From assembly GCA_903921205.1 (NCBI GenBank), contig CAIXPF010000031.1, positions 1 through 45,984 of the forward strand: 45,984 nt of DNA. Reading direction: 5' to 3'. Under the pieces are notes generated by a model. The model was not told where the DNA came from and did no database searches. It saw only the letters and a list, made by a program, of their open reading frames with translations. The position numbers and the translations under genes were made by a program. The DNA is from an uncultured Acidimicrobiia bacterium. GTDB lineage: Bacteria > Actinomycetota > Acidimicrobiia > Acidimicrobiales > CAIXPF01. The stretch's first letter is position 1; each line of letters starts with the position of its first letter. Shown here piece by piece: positions 1 to 7,489 of this stretch.

Positions 1-1
1 C

Positions 2-295
2 GCACCGGCGAAGCCCGCAGCCAAGGCGGCACCGGTCAAGGCGGCTGCCAAGCCCGCCGCCGCCAAGCCCGCCGCAGCCAAGGCGGCACCGGCCAAGGCC
101 GCCCCCAAGGCGGCACCGGCGAAGGCGGCTGCCAAGCCCGCAGCCAAGGCCGCACCGGTCAAGGCGGCTGCCAAGCCCGCCGCCAAGCCGGCTGCCAAGC
201 CGGCTGCCAAGGCGCCCGCCAAGGCCGCCGCCAAGCCCGTTGCCAAGGCCGCCACCAAGGCGCCCGCCAAGCCCCGGGCGGCCAAGAAGGCCTGA
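2..295 (+). CDS. C-terminal tail of a basic Ala/Lys/Pro-rich protein (5' partial)
   Basis: An open frame enters from the left edge and stops at TGA 293-295. The 97 visible residues are almost only Ala, Lys and Pro in irregular AAKP, APAK and APVK repeats, ending PRAAKKA. Tails of this kind are known on actinobacterial HU/HupB and histone H1-like nucleoid proteins, and on some ribosomal or RNA-binding proteins, where they bind nucleic acid without a fixed fold. The folded N-terminal domain lies outside the window, so the family cannot be named. The low-complexity sequence is repetitive at the DNA level and may vary in length between strains. A strong hairpin follows the stop. Confidence 0.75.
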   Translation, partial: APAKPAAKAAPVKAAAKPAAAKPAAAKAAPAKAAPKAAPAKAAAKPAAKAAPVKAAAKPAAKPAAKPAAKAPAKAAAKPVAKAATKAPAKPRAAKKA

Positions 296-324
296 TTCCT
301 CCCCTTCCGGGAGCGTTCGTCGAG

Positions 325-352
325 GGTGGGACCGGTTTGGGCCGGTCCCACC
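325..352 (+). terminator. Intrinsic-type terminator hairpin
   Basis: A perfect 11-bp inverted repeat (GGTGGGACCGG / CCGGTCCCACC) with a 6-nt loop lies 30 nt after the stop of the basic-protein gene and is followed by a T-rich stretch (TTCGCGTTTTC). It probably ends that transcript. Confidence 0.75.
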
Positions 353-473
353 TTCGCGTTTTCACGGCGACGACCACGTCCGGCCAAAGGACCCGCCCGG
401 CAGCGACCATTGCCCCTGCTGCGCCCGAGCCGGCGCCGCGCACACTGAGCGGAGCGAGACTTCTGGAGGCGTG

Positions 474-1328
474 GTGTTCCGACAAGTGCTGGTGGCCATC
501 GACGGCCTCGACGATGCCGGCCCGTTGATCCGGGTAGCTGCCGGTGCGGCCGGCCGCCTCGACGCCGGCCTGCTGCTGTGGGGCGTGCTGCGTCCCGGCG
601 AGAACCGCCACGAACTCGAGCAGCGTCTGCACCAACTGTTGCGCGACGAGGCCCGCGGTCACGGGGCGTTCATGGCCGTGGCGTCCGAGGACCCCGTGCA
701 GGCACTGGTCGACCATACCGAGCAGGCTCCGGGCACCTTGGTATGCGTACTCGCCGAGGAACGCAGCGTCGGGGCGACCCACGGCTCGGCCGGTTTCGCT
801 GCCGGTTGGCTGCGGCGGACCAACGCGCCCACCCTCGTTGTCGGGCCGCACCTTGCCCGATCGGGCGGTGCGATGTCGTGGCACCGTCTGGTGGCCTGCG
901 TCGACGCCTCCGACCGCGGGGAACGGGCGCTGGAAACCGCATCGGACTTCGCTCGCAGCTCCGGTCTCGAGCTGATGGTCGTCCAGGCCGTCTGCGACGG
1001 GGACGAGGTGTTCGACCGCAGGCGGACCCGTCATTACGTCGACGCCTTGGCCCAATCGGTGCGACCTCCGGCCTCGGCGATGGTGCTCGACGCCGTGGGC
1101 AGCCCGGCCCGAGCCCTGTACACCGAGACGAACGCCATGGACGGGGCCATCCTCGCGGTCGCCCCGCACGGCCGCAGCGGCTGCGGAGCACCGGGCACGA
1201 CCAGTGGTCGCCTCGGCTCGGTGACCGGCGAGTTGATCCGTCACAGCATCGGGCCGGTCCTGGTCATCCCCGAACCGTGCCCGTTCGCCTTCGCCGGACC
1301 GCACCGGCCCGGCTCGGCCATTTGGTGA
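474..1328 (+). CDS. Tandem-domain universal stress protein (UspA family)
   Basis: Predicted cytoplasmic protein of about 284 residues with two universal-stress-protein domains. The first (about 1-133) begins FRQVLVAIDGLDDAG and ends APTLVVGPHL. The second (about 140-280) begins WHRLVACVDASDRGERA and ends GPVLVIPEPCP. The second domain keeps a Gly-rich GRSG...GSVTGELIRHS stretch like the ATP-binding loop of the family, while the first is more diverged. Two GTG codons (471 and 474) follow a GGAGG at 465-469; 474 gives the better spacing. The same frame is open upstream to 240, but that part is low-complexity and crosses the terminator, so it is not taken as coding. Role in stress survival is a family inference. 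Confidence 0.8.
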   Translation: MFRQVLVAIDGLDDAGPLIRVAAGAAGRLDAGLLLWGVLRPGENRHELEQRLHQLLRDEARGHGAFMAVASEDPVQALVDHTEQAPGTLVCVLAEERSVGATHGSAGFAAGWLRRTNAPTLVVGPHLARSGGAMSWHRLVACVDASDRGERALETASDFARSSGLELMVVQAVCDGDEVFDRRRTRHYVDALAQSVRPPASAMVLDAVGSPARALYTETNAMDGAILAVAPHGRSGCGAPGTTSGRLGSVTGELIRHSIGPVLVIPEPCPFAFAGPHRPGSAIW

Positions 1329-1391
1329 CCGTCGGCACGTCCGCACGATTCCGGGCGTCAAGAACCCGCCAACCGCCTCGGTAGATGCCAG

Positions 1392-1414
1392 ACTTGACGC
1401 GATCGCGATCAAGT
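1392..1414. promoter_or_regulatory. Inverted repeat upstream of the DUF4916 gene
   Basis: ACTTGA and TCAAGT arms flank a CGCGATCGCG core, directly before the ribosome binding site (GGGAG, 1416-1420) of the next gene. It could be an operator or a leader hairpin; no specific regulator can be named. Confidence 0.4.
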
Positions 1415-1424
1415 CGGGAGAACC

Positions 1425-1967
1425 ATGAGCGAGATGGACCAGTTGGCGAACCAGACCGGTTGGCTGGCCCCCCACGATCTCGAGGCAGCACGCGAGCGGC
1501 TGCCCATCGTCTACGTCGACGCCGTCCCGGTGCGCCTCGACGAGGAAGGCCGGGTCGAGGCGCTCGGCCTGCTGCTGCGGGCCATGCCCGACGGTACGAT
1601 CAGCCGCGCCGTGGTCACCGGACGCATCCTCTACGGCGAAACGGTGCGGGCTGCGCTGTTGCGCCACCTGGCCAAGGACCTCGGGCCGCTCGCCCAACCC
1701 CAACTCCCACCGCAGCCGAGCCCCTTCACGGTGGTGGAGTACTTCCCCGACGCTGCCAAGAGCGGCTTCGTGGACCCCCGCCAGCATGCGGTCAGCCTGG
1801 CGTACATCGTGCCGGTGCTCGGCGAGTGCATGCCCGCACCGGAGACGCTGGAGTTCTCTTGGCTGACCCCCGAAGAGGCCGCCTCCCCCGAGGTGTCACG
1901 GGAGATGACCGGCGGGCACGACCGACTGGTGCGCATGGCCCTCGCCCACGTCGGCTGCCTGCCCTGA
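1425..1967 (+). CDS. DUF4916 (Nudix-like) protein
   Basis: A 180-residue protein with the hallmarks of the actinobacterial DUF4916 family: N-terminal GWL...LPIVYVDAVPVR, central VVTGRILYGETVRAALLRHLAKDLG, then VVEYFP and a C-terminal FSWLTPEEA. The layout resembles a Nudix fold, but no intact GX5EX7REUXEEXGU box is present, so hydrolase activity is uncertain. ATG at 1425 follows GGGAG with 4 nt spacing. Convergent with the minus-strand PPOX gene; a short tandem repeat sits between them. Confidence 0.8.
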   Translation: MSEMDQLANQTGWLAPHDLEAARERLPIVYVDAVPVRLDEEGRVEALGLLLRAMPDGTISRAVVTGRILYGETVRAALLRHLAKDLGPLAQPQLPPQPSPFTVVEYFPDAAKSGFVDPRQHAVSLAYIVPVLGECMPAPETLEFSWLTPEEAASPEVSREMTGGHDRLVRMALAHVGCLP

Positions 1968-1972
1968 CCGTC

Positions 1973-2017
1973 GCGACCGCTGACGTCGCGACCGCTGACG
2001 TCGCGACCGCTGACGTC
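1973..2017. repeat. Tandem repeat, three copies of a 15-bp unit
   Basis: GCGACCGCTGACGTC is repeated exactly three times (1973-1987, 1988-2002, 2003-2017) between the stops of two convergent genes. No terminator-like hairpin is obvious in it. Confidence 0.9.
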
Positions 2018-2020
2018 GGG

Positions 2021-2443
2021 TCAGCCCGCCGCTGACCAACCCTGCCAGGTCGTGATCTCGATGGCCACCACCGGGCCCTGCGGCGGGTTCGACCGGTACT
2101 GCGGGTAACGAGCCTGCAACGCGTCGCCACCGAACCCGGCCGGCCGGACCGTCGCCAAGCCCCGAGCCCGTACCCACCACAGGGTCTCCCAGTCGCCGTC
2201 GTCCCGATGGTCGAACAGCACCGTGACCGACGGGCGGCGCTCGATGTTGGCCAGCCGTGCCAGTCGGGTCGTGGACTTCGGCTTGTGGTCGACCGCGCTG
2301 ACCAAGAGGTCGCCGGACGACCCGGCGAGCAAGGCGAACGTGATCGGGACGAGGTCGGCGGCCCCGTTCGGGCCCAGCGTGGCGAGGACCGCGAACCTGG
2401 CCGTCGCGGCGTACCTGCGGCACTGATCGGGTTCGAGGCGCAT
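2021..2443 (-). CDS. PPOX-class F420-type oxidoreductase (TIGR03668-like)
   Basis: A 140-residue split-barrel flavin/F420-binding protein. MRLEPDQCRRYAATARFAVLAT is the usual start of the family, followed by GAADLVPITFAL, the VDHKPKSTTRLARLANI strand-helix segment (residues about 50-68) and a C-terminal WWVRARGLA...YPQY. Such proteins bind F420 or a flavin and reduce small substrates or act in redox protection; the substrate is unknown. Start 2443 is chosen because upstream residues are Arg-rich out-of-frame-like sequence and because TAACGT (2452-2457) ends 8 nt before it, as expected of a leaderless actinobacterial promoter. Divergent from the Sec-containing gene, 41 bp away. Confidence 0.8.
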   Translation of the reverse strand: MRLEPDQCRRYAATARFAVLATLGPNGAADLVPITFALLAGSSGDLLVSAVDHKPKSTTRLARLANIERRPSVTVLFDHRDDGDWETLWWVRARGLATVRPAGFGGDALQARYPQYRSNPPQGPVVAIEITTWQGWSAAG

Positions 2444-2451
2444 CGGACCCG

Positions 2452-2478
2452 ACGTTAGGCCACTGCGCTGGGTAACTT
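2452..2478. promoter_or_regulatory. Back-to-back -10 elements of a divergent promoter
   Basis: TAACGT (minus strand, 2452-2457) lies 8 nt before the PPOX start. TAACTT (plus strand, 2473-2478) lies 6 nt before the GTG of the selenoprotein gene. Neither gene has a convincing Shine-Dalgarno site, so both transcripts are probably leaderless. Confidence 0.5.
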
Positions 2479-2484
2479 CTGGCC

Positions 2485-3579
2485 GTGCTGCTCGACGACC
2501 TGATGCCCACCACCGCCGCATTCGCCGCCGCGACCGGTTGGAAGATCGAATCACGGGGTGCCTGCAAGGGCGACCTGTGCGTACCGCTGCCGGACGGGGC
2601 ATACCGCGAGGAACGGGTCGACGTCGCCGTCGTGGCCGAACGGCTCGGTATGGCCGTCGTGCCGGCCGAGAGTGGCGGTCTGTGGGCGGTCGGTCCGGAG
2701 TCCTTCAGCGGCCGGGCGCTGTCCACCGTGGCCGCACCCGACCTCGAGCTGCAGACCTTCGACGGACAGCCCTTCTCGCTCTCGTCGCTGCGCGGAACCA
2801 GGATGGTGCTCGTCGCCTGGGCCCCCTATTGAGGCTGCGCCCGTGACCTGCCAGGTTGGCAGGCCCTGCGCGCCGAGGTCGCCCCGCTCGGGGTCGAGAT
2901 CGTCACCGTCTGCCTCGAGACCCTCGGAGCTGCCGAAGGCCTGCCCTTCGTCGAGGCGGCCCGACCCGAACATCCGACGCTGCTCGACGTGGCCCACCAG
3001 GTCGATGCGGCCTTCGGCGTGGTGAACATCCCGAACGCGGTGTGGATCGACGAGAACTTCGACATCGTCCGCCCGGCCGAGCCGGCATGGCCGGCCCCGC
3101 GGGCGACCGGGGTGCGCTCACCGCTGCTGGACTCCGACCAGGCCCGTCTCGCCGCCATTGCCGGCCAGGCGACCAAGATCGTGTCGTGGACCGCCGACGA
3201 GTACGGCGACGCCGTACGGGACTGGGCCCGCAACGGCGCAGCCTCGCACTACGTCCTGCCGGCCGACGACGTGCTGGCCCGTTCGGGTCGCCGCGACGGC
3301 AACGGGTCCGCCGCAGCGGCGCACTTCGCCCTGGCCCAGCACTTCGAGCGGGACGGCCGTCACGACCGGGCCCTGCCGCATTTCCGGGCCGCCCACCGTC
3401 TCGCACCCGAGAACTGGACCTACAAGCGCCAGGCCTGGAGCCTGACCGGGCCGGAGGGGCCGCTCAAGCGCTTCTGGCAGGGCCCGCAGGACGGCCAGGA
3501 GTGGGAGTACGACAGCGACTGGCTGGCCGACATCGAGAGCTCCGGAGCCGAGACGTACTATCGACCCACGCAACTCTGA
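2485..3579 (+). CDS. ResA/redoxin-like selenoprotein (WAPY-U-GC), with in-frame UGA
   Basis: One gene of 364 residues if TGA 2830-2832 is read as selenocysteine (residue 116); otherwise it splits into a 115-residue piece and a 3' remnant. The frame is open and protein-like on both sides. Upstream is a thioredoxin-type lead-in (LELQTFDGQPFSLSSLRGTRMVLVAWAPY). Downstream is GCARDLPGWQALRAEV, a strand-helix region and the cis-proline loop NIPNAVWID (P183). Sec116 sits where redoxins keep their peroxidatic Cys, with C118 as a possible partner. The N-terminal third carries C27 and C32; the C-terminal part (about 270-310) looks like a single TPR-type helix pair. A SECIS-like hairpin follows the UGA. 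GTG 2485 has a -10 element 6 nt upstream. The Nudix gene follows after 2 nt. A ResA-like family with Sec members is, to my recollection, known; the substrate is not. Confidence 0.88.
2833..2874 (+). promoter_or_regulatory. Bacterial SECIS-like element after the UGA of the ResA-like gene
   Basis: Directly after the UGA is a lower stem (GGC-U-GCGC 2833-2840 with GCGC-GCC 2868-2874, one bulged U) and an apical stem (CCTGCCA 2847-2853 with TGGCAGG 2857-2863). The apical loop is GGT (2854-2856), the loop sequence found in the E. coli fdhF SECIS. The loop lies 21 nt after the UGA, within the range known for bacterial SelB-dependent elements. Confidence 0.8.
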
Positions 3580-3581
3580 CC

Positions 3582-4115
3582 GTGGGCGTGCCCTATCGCC
3601 CCATCGTGGGCACCCTGGCCTACGTGTGGGACCGAGCCGCCGACGTGGTGCTCCTGGTGCATCGCAACGCCCGTCCCCACGACGAGCACCTCGGCAAGTA
3701 CAACGGGCTCGGGGGCAAGCTCGAGGCCGACGAGGACGTGGTCAGCAGCGTGCAGCGCGAACTGCGCGAGGAAGCGGCGATCGAGCTCACGTCCTTCGTG
3801 CTGCGCGGCACGATCAGCTGGCCGGGCTTCGGCGCCAACGGCGAGGACTGGCTCGGCTTCGTGTTCCTCGTCGACGGCTGGAACGGGCAGATCCCTGCGG
3901 CCAACGACGAGGGTACCCTGTCATGGGTGCCACGTCGCCGTCTGCTCGAGGCCTGCCACGACGACCCTGCCGTTCGCGCCGCAGCGGCGTTGCCGATGTG
4001 GGAGGGCGACCGGCACTTCCTGCCGATGGTCTTCGACGAGGACCCGCGCCCGTTCTGGGGCGTGATGCCCTACGTTGACGGCAAGCCCGCGGACTGGCGT
4101 TACTGCCGGGCCTGA
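3582..4115 (+). CDS. Nudix hydrolase (MutT/8-oxo-dGTPase-like)
   Basis: A 177-residue Nudix protein. The box GX5EX7REUXEEX(G)U is seen at residues 45-67 (GKLEADE...RELREEAAI), with Ala in place of the last Gly. It is preceded by LGKYNGLGGK and followed by GTISWPGFG...GFVFLVDGW and WVPRRRLLE, the layout of 8-oxo-dGTP/nucleotide diphosphatases of the MutT/MTH1 type. C-terminal FDEDPRPFWGVMPYVDG is also typical. GTG 3582 begins 2 nt after the selenoprotein stop, so the two are probably co-transcribed; a second GTG at 3588 is possible. A nucleotide-sanitising role beside a thiol/selenol oxidoreductase would fit oxidative-stress defence, but that link is inference. The 3' end overlaps the convergent EamA gene by 16 nt. 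Confidence 0.85.
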   Translation: MGVPYRPIVGTLAYVWDRAADVVLLVHRNARPHDEHLGKYNGLGGKLEADEDVVSSVQRELREEAAIELTSFVLRGTISWPGFGANGEDWLGFVFLVDGWNGQIPAANDEGTLSWVPRRRLLEACHDDPAVRAAAALPMWEGDRHFLPMVFDEDPRPFWGVMPYVDGKPADWRYCRA

Positions 4116-5206
4116 ACGACCGGCGCCGGCGTGGCGTCCACGTCGCCGCCGGGATCCTCGGCCGGTGAACCGGCGACCGCGGTCGCCGCGGTCGCCGCGC
4201 CCACCTTGGCAGCCGGACGGCTGATCACTGCGGCGACAGCGCCGAGCACCACCAGACCGCCGAGCATCTGCACCACGGTCAGCGGCTCGTGATGGATCGG
4301 CCAGGCCGCCATGACCGCAACCACGTTCATCGACAGCAGGTACAACGACGCCTTCGAGGCATCGATGTGACGCAACACCCAGGCCATCAGCACGTGGCCC
4401 ACGATGCCGGTGACGATGATGGCCCACGCCAGCCACAGCCAGTCGCGGCCGCCGAGCTTGCCGAACCCCGCCAGAGGCTCGGTCAGCAACAGCAGCGGGG
4501 TGACCGTGACGGCCGAGAAGATGGTGACCCCGGCCATCCAGCTGAGGGCGTCGATCGGCTCGGTGGCCTTCGCCCGGGCGACCCGGGTCAGCAGGAAATA
4601 GCCCGTGAAGGACAGCATCGCGCCCACCGACAGGGCGATGCCCACCGTCGACGTGCGCATGGCAGAACCGGCGCCCAGGATCACCAGCACCGCCCCGCCG
4701 ACGCCGACCGCGGTCCAGCTGCGATGCCACCACGTCGCCCGTTCGCCGAGCAACGGACCGGCCACGACGAGGACCACCCCGGGCTGCAGCGCCGACATCA
4801 CCGACAGCGTGGCGATCGAGGCATGGTGGAACGCCGAGAACACCAGGCACATGTTCAGCCCGAACACCACCCCGGCCGGCGCGGTGAGGCGCAGCAGACG
4901 CCAGCTCAGGCGATGACCGGTGGCGTACATCCACGTCAGCAGCAACGGCACCGACAACCACAACCGGCTGGACGCGGTGATCAACGCCGGGGCAGTGATC
5001 AGCTTGGAGATCGGCGGACCCATCCCCCAGGCCAGCACGACGCCGACCATGGCCAGCCCGGCGAGCAGCGCCGTGGACGGCCGGGCCCGGCCGGACCCGG
5101 CTGCGGAGGCCGACGCGGCAAGCTCGTCGCTGTCTGCATCAGGGCGTTGCGCCGCAGCCAGGGATCGTTCGGATCGGTTCGGCACCGGACCAGCCTGCCA
5201 GGACAC
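4100..5206 (-). CDS. EamA-family (drug/metabolite) membrane transporter
   Basis: A 368-residue protein with a hydrophilic Ser/Ala-rich N-terminus (about 45 residues), then about ten membrane helices in two EamA repeats. Each repeat has the characteristic end: ASIATLSVMSALQPGVVLVVAGPLLGE in the first, and ASKASLYLLSMNVVAVMAAWPIHHEPLT in the second. A polar Ala-rich tail follows. The family exports metabolites or amino acids; the substrate is unknown. It is the last gene of a compact minus-strand run (18 nt after the CoA transferase) and may export a product of that pathway. Confidence 0.85.
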   Translation of the reverse strand: MSWQAGPVPNRSERSLAAAQRPDADSDELAASASAAGSGRARPSTALLAGLAMVGVVLAWGMGPPISKLITAPALITASSRLWLSVPLLLTWMYATGHRLSWRLLRLTAPAGVVFGLNMCLVFSAFHHASIATLSVMSALQPGVVLVVAGPLLGERATWWHRSWTAVGVGGAVLVILGAGSAMRTSTVGIALSVGAMLSFTGYFLLTRVARAKATEPIDALSWMAGVTIFSAVTVTPLLLLTEPLAGFGKLGGRDWLWLAWAIIVTGIVGHVLMAWVLRHIDASKASLYLLSMNVVAVMAAWPIHHEPLTVVQMLGGLVVLGAVAAVISRPAAKVGAATAATAVAGSPAEDPGGDVDATPAPVVQARQ

Positions 5207-5224
5207 CGACGGGGAAGCCAGACG

Positions 5225-6709
5225 TCAGCCGTCCTGCCACCGCGGCGGTGAAGATCCGGGCCACGGCGGAGGCGACGCCCAACGCACCGCAGCCCCGTCG
5301 AGGGTGCCCGGCATCGCGACGTGGCGCAGCACGGTCTCGCCGCCACCGGGCTCCGCCCGAACCGTGTCGAGCAGGAACGGCGACACGTCGTCGAGGTCAG
5401 GATCGGCCGGAACCGTTCCGCCGTAGCGGCCCAACCCGTCGAGCCATGCTGCCGTCGCGGCGAGTGACACCTCGGCACGCCACGAGCCGCCTTCGCGTCG
5501 CTGACGGAGGATCCCGGCCACCGCAGCCAGCGCCGCCAGCCACCCGGTGGCGTGGTCGAGGGCCTGGCAGGGCAACGGGACCGGCCCGTCGACACCGGTG
5601 CTGCGCGCCGCCTCGTCGGCCAGACCGCTCACCAACTGCACCAGGCTGTCGAACCCCCGCCGGGCCGCCCACGGGCCGCCGCTGCTGTACGCCCGCACGT
5701 CGACGACGACCAGGCCCGGCGACCGGCGGGCCAGGTCCTGCGGCCCGTACCCGAGCGCGGCCAGCGAGCCGGGGCGGTACGACTCGACCAGCACGTCCGC
5801 CTCGGCCAGCAACGCATCGAACGCCGCCCGGTCGGCGGGGCGCCGCAGGTCGAGCAGCGTCGAACGTTTCCCGAAGCCGGTGTCGAGCACCAACGGCTCG
5901 ATCTGCGGGAGGTGACCGGCGGCGACCTGCAGCACGTCGGCGCCGTGGGCGGCCAGCACCCGCCCGCAGACCGGCCCGGCAATGACCCGGGTCAGGTCCA
6001 GCACCCGCAAGCCCGCCAGCGGCCGCACCGCGTCACCCGGCACCGGCGCACCGGGCAGCCCGCTTCCCGGCCCGCTGGGCGATGCGTCGGGCCAGCGGCG
6101 CGGACCCGGCCGGACCTCACCCGGCGTCTCGGTCAGGCGGTGCAGCCGCAGGGGCGGCGTCGTGGCCTCGACACGCCCCTGGTCGTGGGCCCGCCAGGCC
6201 TCGGCGCTGCGCATCGCCGCCGCCACGCCGCCGGCGTCGATGATCGCCTGTTCGGCGTCGAGTGCCGCCAGTATGCGCAGACGGGCGGCCAGCGCCTCGC
6301 GGTCGGTGGGCACCCCGAGCGCAGCGGCCGCCGCCGCGGCGTGGTGGGCGAAGTTGGCGTGGACCTTCAGCCAACCATTGGCGCACTGGTAGTCACCGGA
6401 GAGCGGCGCCCACAACTCGCCCACCGTTCGGCCGTCCCGACGCAGGTAACGCTCGGACCGGAACGAGATCTGCGCACCCCGTTCGTCGACGGCCACCGAT
6501 GGATACCGACCGGTACGGCGCTGGTGCACGGTCGCGATCGCCGCGGTGGTCGCAGCCACGACCGACGTGGCCGCCACGTCGACCCGAAACCGGCCGGGCA
6601 GGATCAGGCCGGGAGTCGCGACCTCGACCGGACCCGGATCCACGCCCGCCAGACGTCCCAACGCCATCGCGGCCGTGGACGCGTCCGGTCCGGAGGTTGC
6701 GCCGCGCAC
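5225..6709 (-). CDS. CaiB/BaiF-type (class III) CoA transferase, with extra N-terminal segment
   Basis: 494 residues. The canonical start of a class III CoA transferase (LAGLRVLDLTRVIAGPVCGRVLAAHGADV) appears only at about residue 231. It is followed by KRSTLLDLRRPADRAAF, ADVLVESYRPGSLAALGYG and RRGFDSLVQ, where D354 matches the catalytic Asp that forms the acyl-anhydride. The first 200 residues resemble the second half of such enzymes (GDYQCANGWLKVHANF, ALDAEQAIIDAGGVAAAMRSAEAW), so the chain looks permuted or is a fusion of a C-like half with an N-like half. GTG 6709 starts 9 nt after the Cys-rich gene. Acyl substrate unknown. Confidence 0.8.
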   Translation of the reverse strand: MRGATSGPDASTAAMALGRLAGVDPGPVEVATPGLILPGRFRVDVAATSVVAATTAAIATVHQRRTGRYPSVAVDERGAQISFRSERYLRRDGRTVGELWAPLSGDYQCANGWLKVHANFAHHAAAAAAALGVPTDREALAARLRILAALDAEQAIIDAGGVAAAMRSAEAWRAHDQGRVEATTPPLRLHRLTETPGEVRPGPRRWPDASPSGPGSGLPGAPVPGDAVRPLAGLRVLDLTRVIAGPVCGRVLAAHGADVLQVAAGHLPQIEPLVLDTGFGKRSTLLDLRRPADRAAFDALLAEADVLVESYRPGSLAALGYGPQDLARRSPGLVVVDVRAYSSGGPWAARRGFDSLVQLVSGLADEAARSTGVDGPVPLPCQALDHATGWLAALAAVAGILRQRREGGSWRAEVSLAATAAWLDGLGRYGGTVPADPDLDDVSPFLLDTVRAEPGGGETVLRHVAMPGTLDGAAVRWASPPPWPGSSPPRWQDG

Positions 6710-6718
6710 CGCCCGGCC

Positions 6719-7489
6719 CTACCGAGCGTCGGCGGCGGTCGGTGGCGTCGTCGCTGCAGACCCGGCGGCTCCAGCCGACCCGGCAGGGCTCGTGCCGTCA
6801 CCTGACGTGGCAAGGTCCGTGGCCAGAGTCTCCCGCAGCAGCTCGTAGTCGGCCTGGCCGAGCAACCGCCGCAACGGTTCCGCCAGCGACTCGACGACCG
6901 GCTCGGGATGGTCGAAGCACTCCGAGGCCTCGGTGCACCACCAGGCCATGGTGGCCCCGCCCGGACCCCAGTCGTCGCGACGCCAGGGTCGCAGGGCCAT
7001 CCTCGGTGAGCCGTCCTCACCGTCGGGCAGGGACTCCACGCGCAGCGGGACCCGACCGCACACCCCCGGCTTGTAGTCCAGCGGGTCGACACCGTCGTCC
7101 TCGGCGGCGAGGTGCAGGGCACAGCCCATCCCGCCGGGGAACCCGGGCCGGTTCAGGAAGATGCACGCACCGTCGACCACCCGGGTGTTGCGCGCCGAGG
7201 CGTCGGCGAACACGCCCTCGTAGGCCGCCAACTCGAAGTACTGGAACTGCTCGGGCATCAGGCACGCCGCCAGCGCGGCGACGGTCATCGCCTCCTCCTC
7301 GTCGGCGAGGTGGGCGCCGACCGAGCAGCAGCCGAGGTGGGCATCCGGCGCTGCGGTGTCCTCGATGCCCTGGCAGCCCTCGCCCCAGATGCAACGCCAG
7401 CCGGAACGCAGGAAGCCCTGGTCGACCTTCCAGACAGTGCGGCCGTCGGCGCCGACGAACTCGACGAAACGGGTCTCGGGATCGCTCAC
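6719..7489 (-). CDS. Cys-rich conserved hypothetical protein (YkgJ/DUF3109-like?)
   Basis: 256 residues with ten cysteines: C33, C39, C54, C55, C76, C109, C123, C144, C185 and C191. They sit in blocks WRCIWGEGCQGI, HLGCCSVGAHL, GGMGCALHLAA, PGVCGRVPLR and WWCTEASECF. The pattern of Cys next to conserved Gly and His resembles the zinc/iron-chelating YkgJ and DUF3109 groups, but I cannot place it firmly. The last 25 residues are a low-complexity Ala/Gly/Thr tail. The start is GTG 7489, which overlaps the stop of the upstream histidine kinase by 4 nt (GTGA), so the two are translationally coupled; an upstream in-frame ATG lies inside the kinase gene and reads as a shadow. No function is assigned. 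Confidence 0.75.
   Translation of the reverse strand: MSDPETRFVEFVGADGRTVWKVDQGFLRSGWRCIWGEGCQGIEDTAAPDAHLGCCSVGAHLADEEEAMTVAALAACLMPEQFQYFELAAYEGVFADASARNTRVVDGACIFLNRPGFPGGMGCALHLAAEDDGVDPLDYKPGVCGRVPLRVESLPDGEDGSPRMALRPWRRDDWGPGGATMAWWCTEASECFDHPEPVVESLAEPLRRLLGQADYELLRETLATDLATSGDGTSPAGSAGAAGSAATTPPTAADAR

Noticed and set aside
240-470. Upstream extension of the universal stress protein to ATG 240
   Set aside because: It would overlap the basic-protein gene and run through the terminator hairpin; residues there are low-complexity Pro/Arg/Ser.
159-1787. 542-residue minus-strand open frame over the basic tail, USP and DUF4916 genes
   Set aside because: It crosses three plus-strand features and a terminator and has no recognisable domain.
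2830-2832. Nonsense mutation or sequencing error splitting the ResA-like gene
   Set aside because: The frame does not shift, the UGA falls exactly on the redox-active residue, and a matching SECIS-like fold follows; a second, independent UGA gene shows the same layout.
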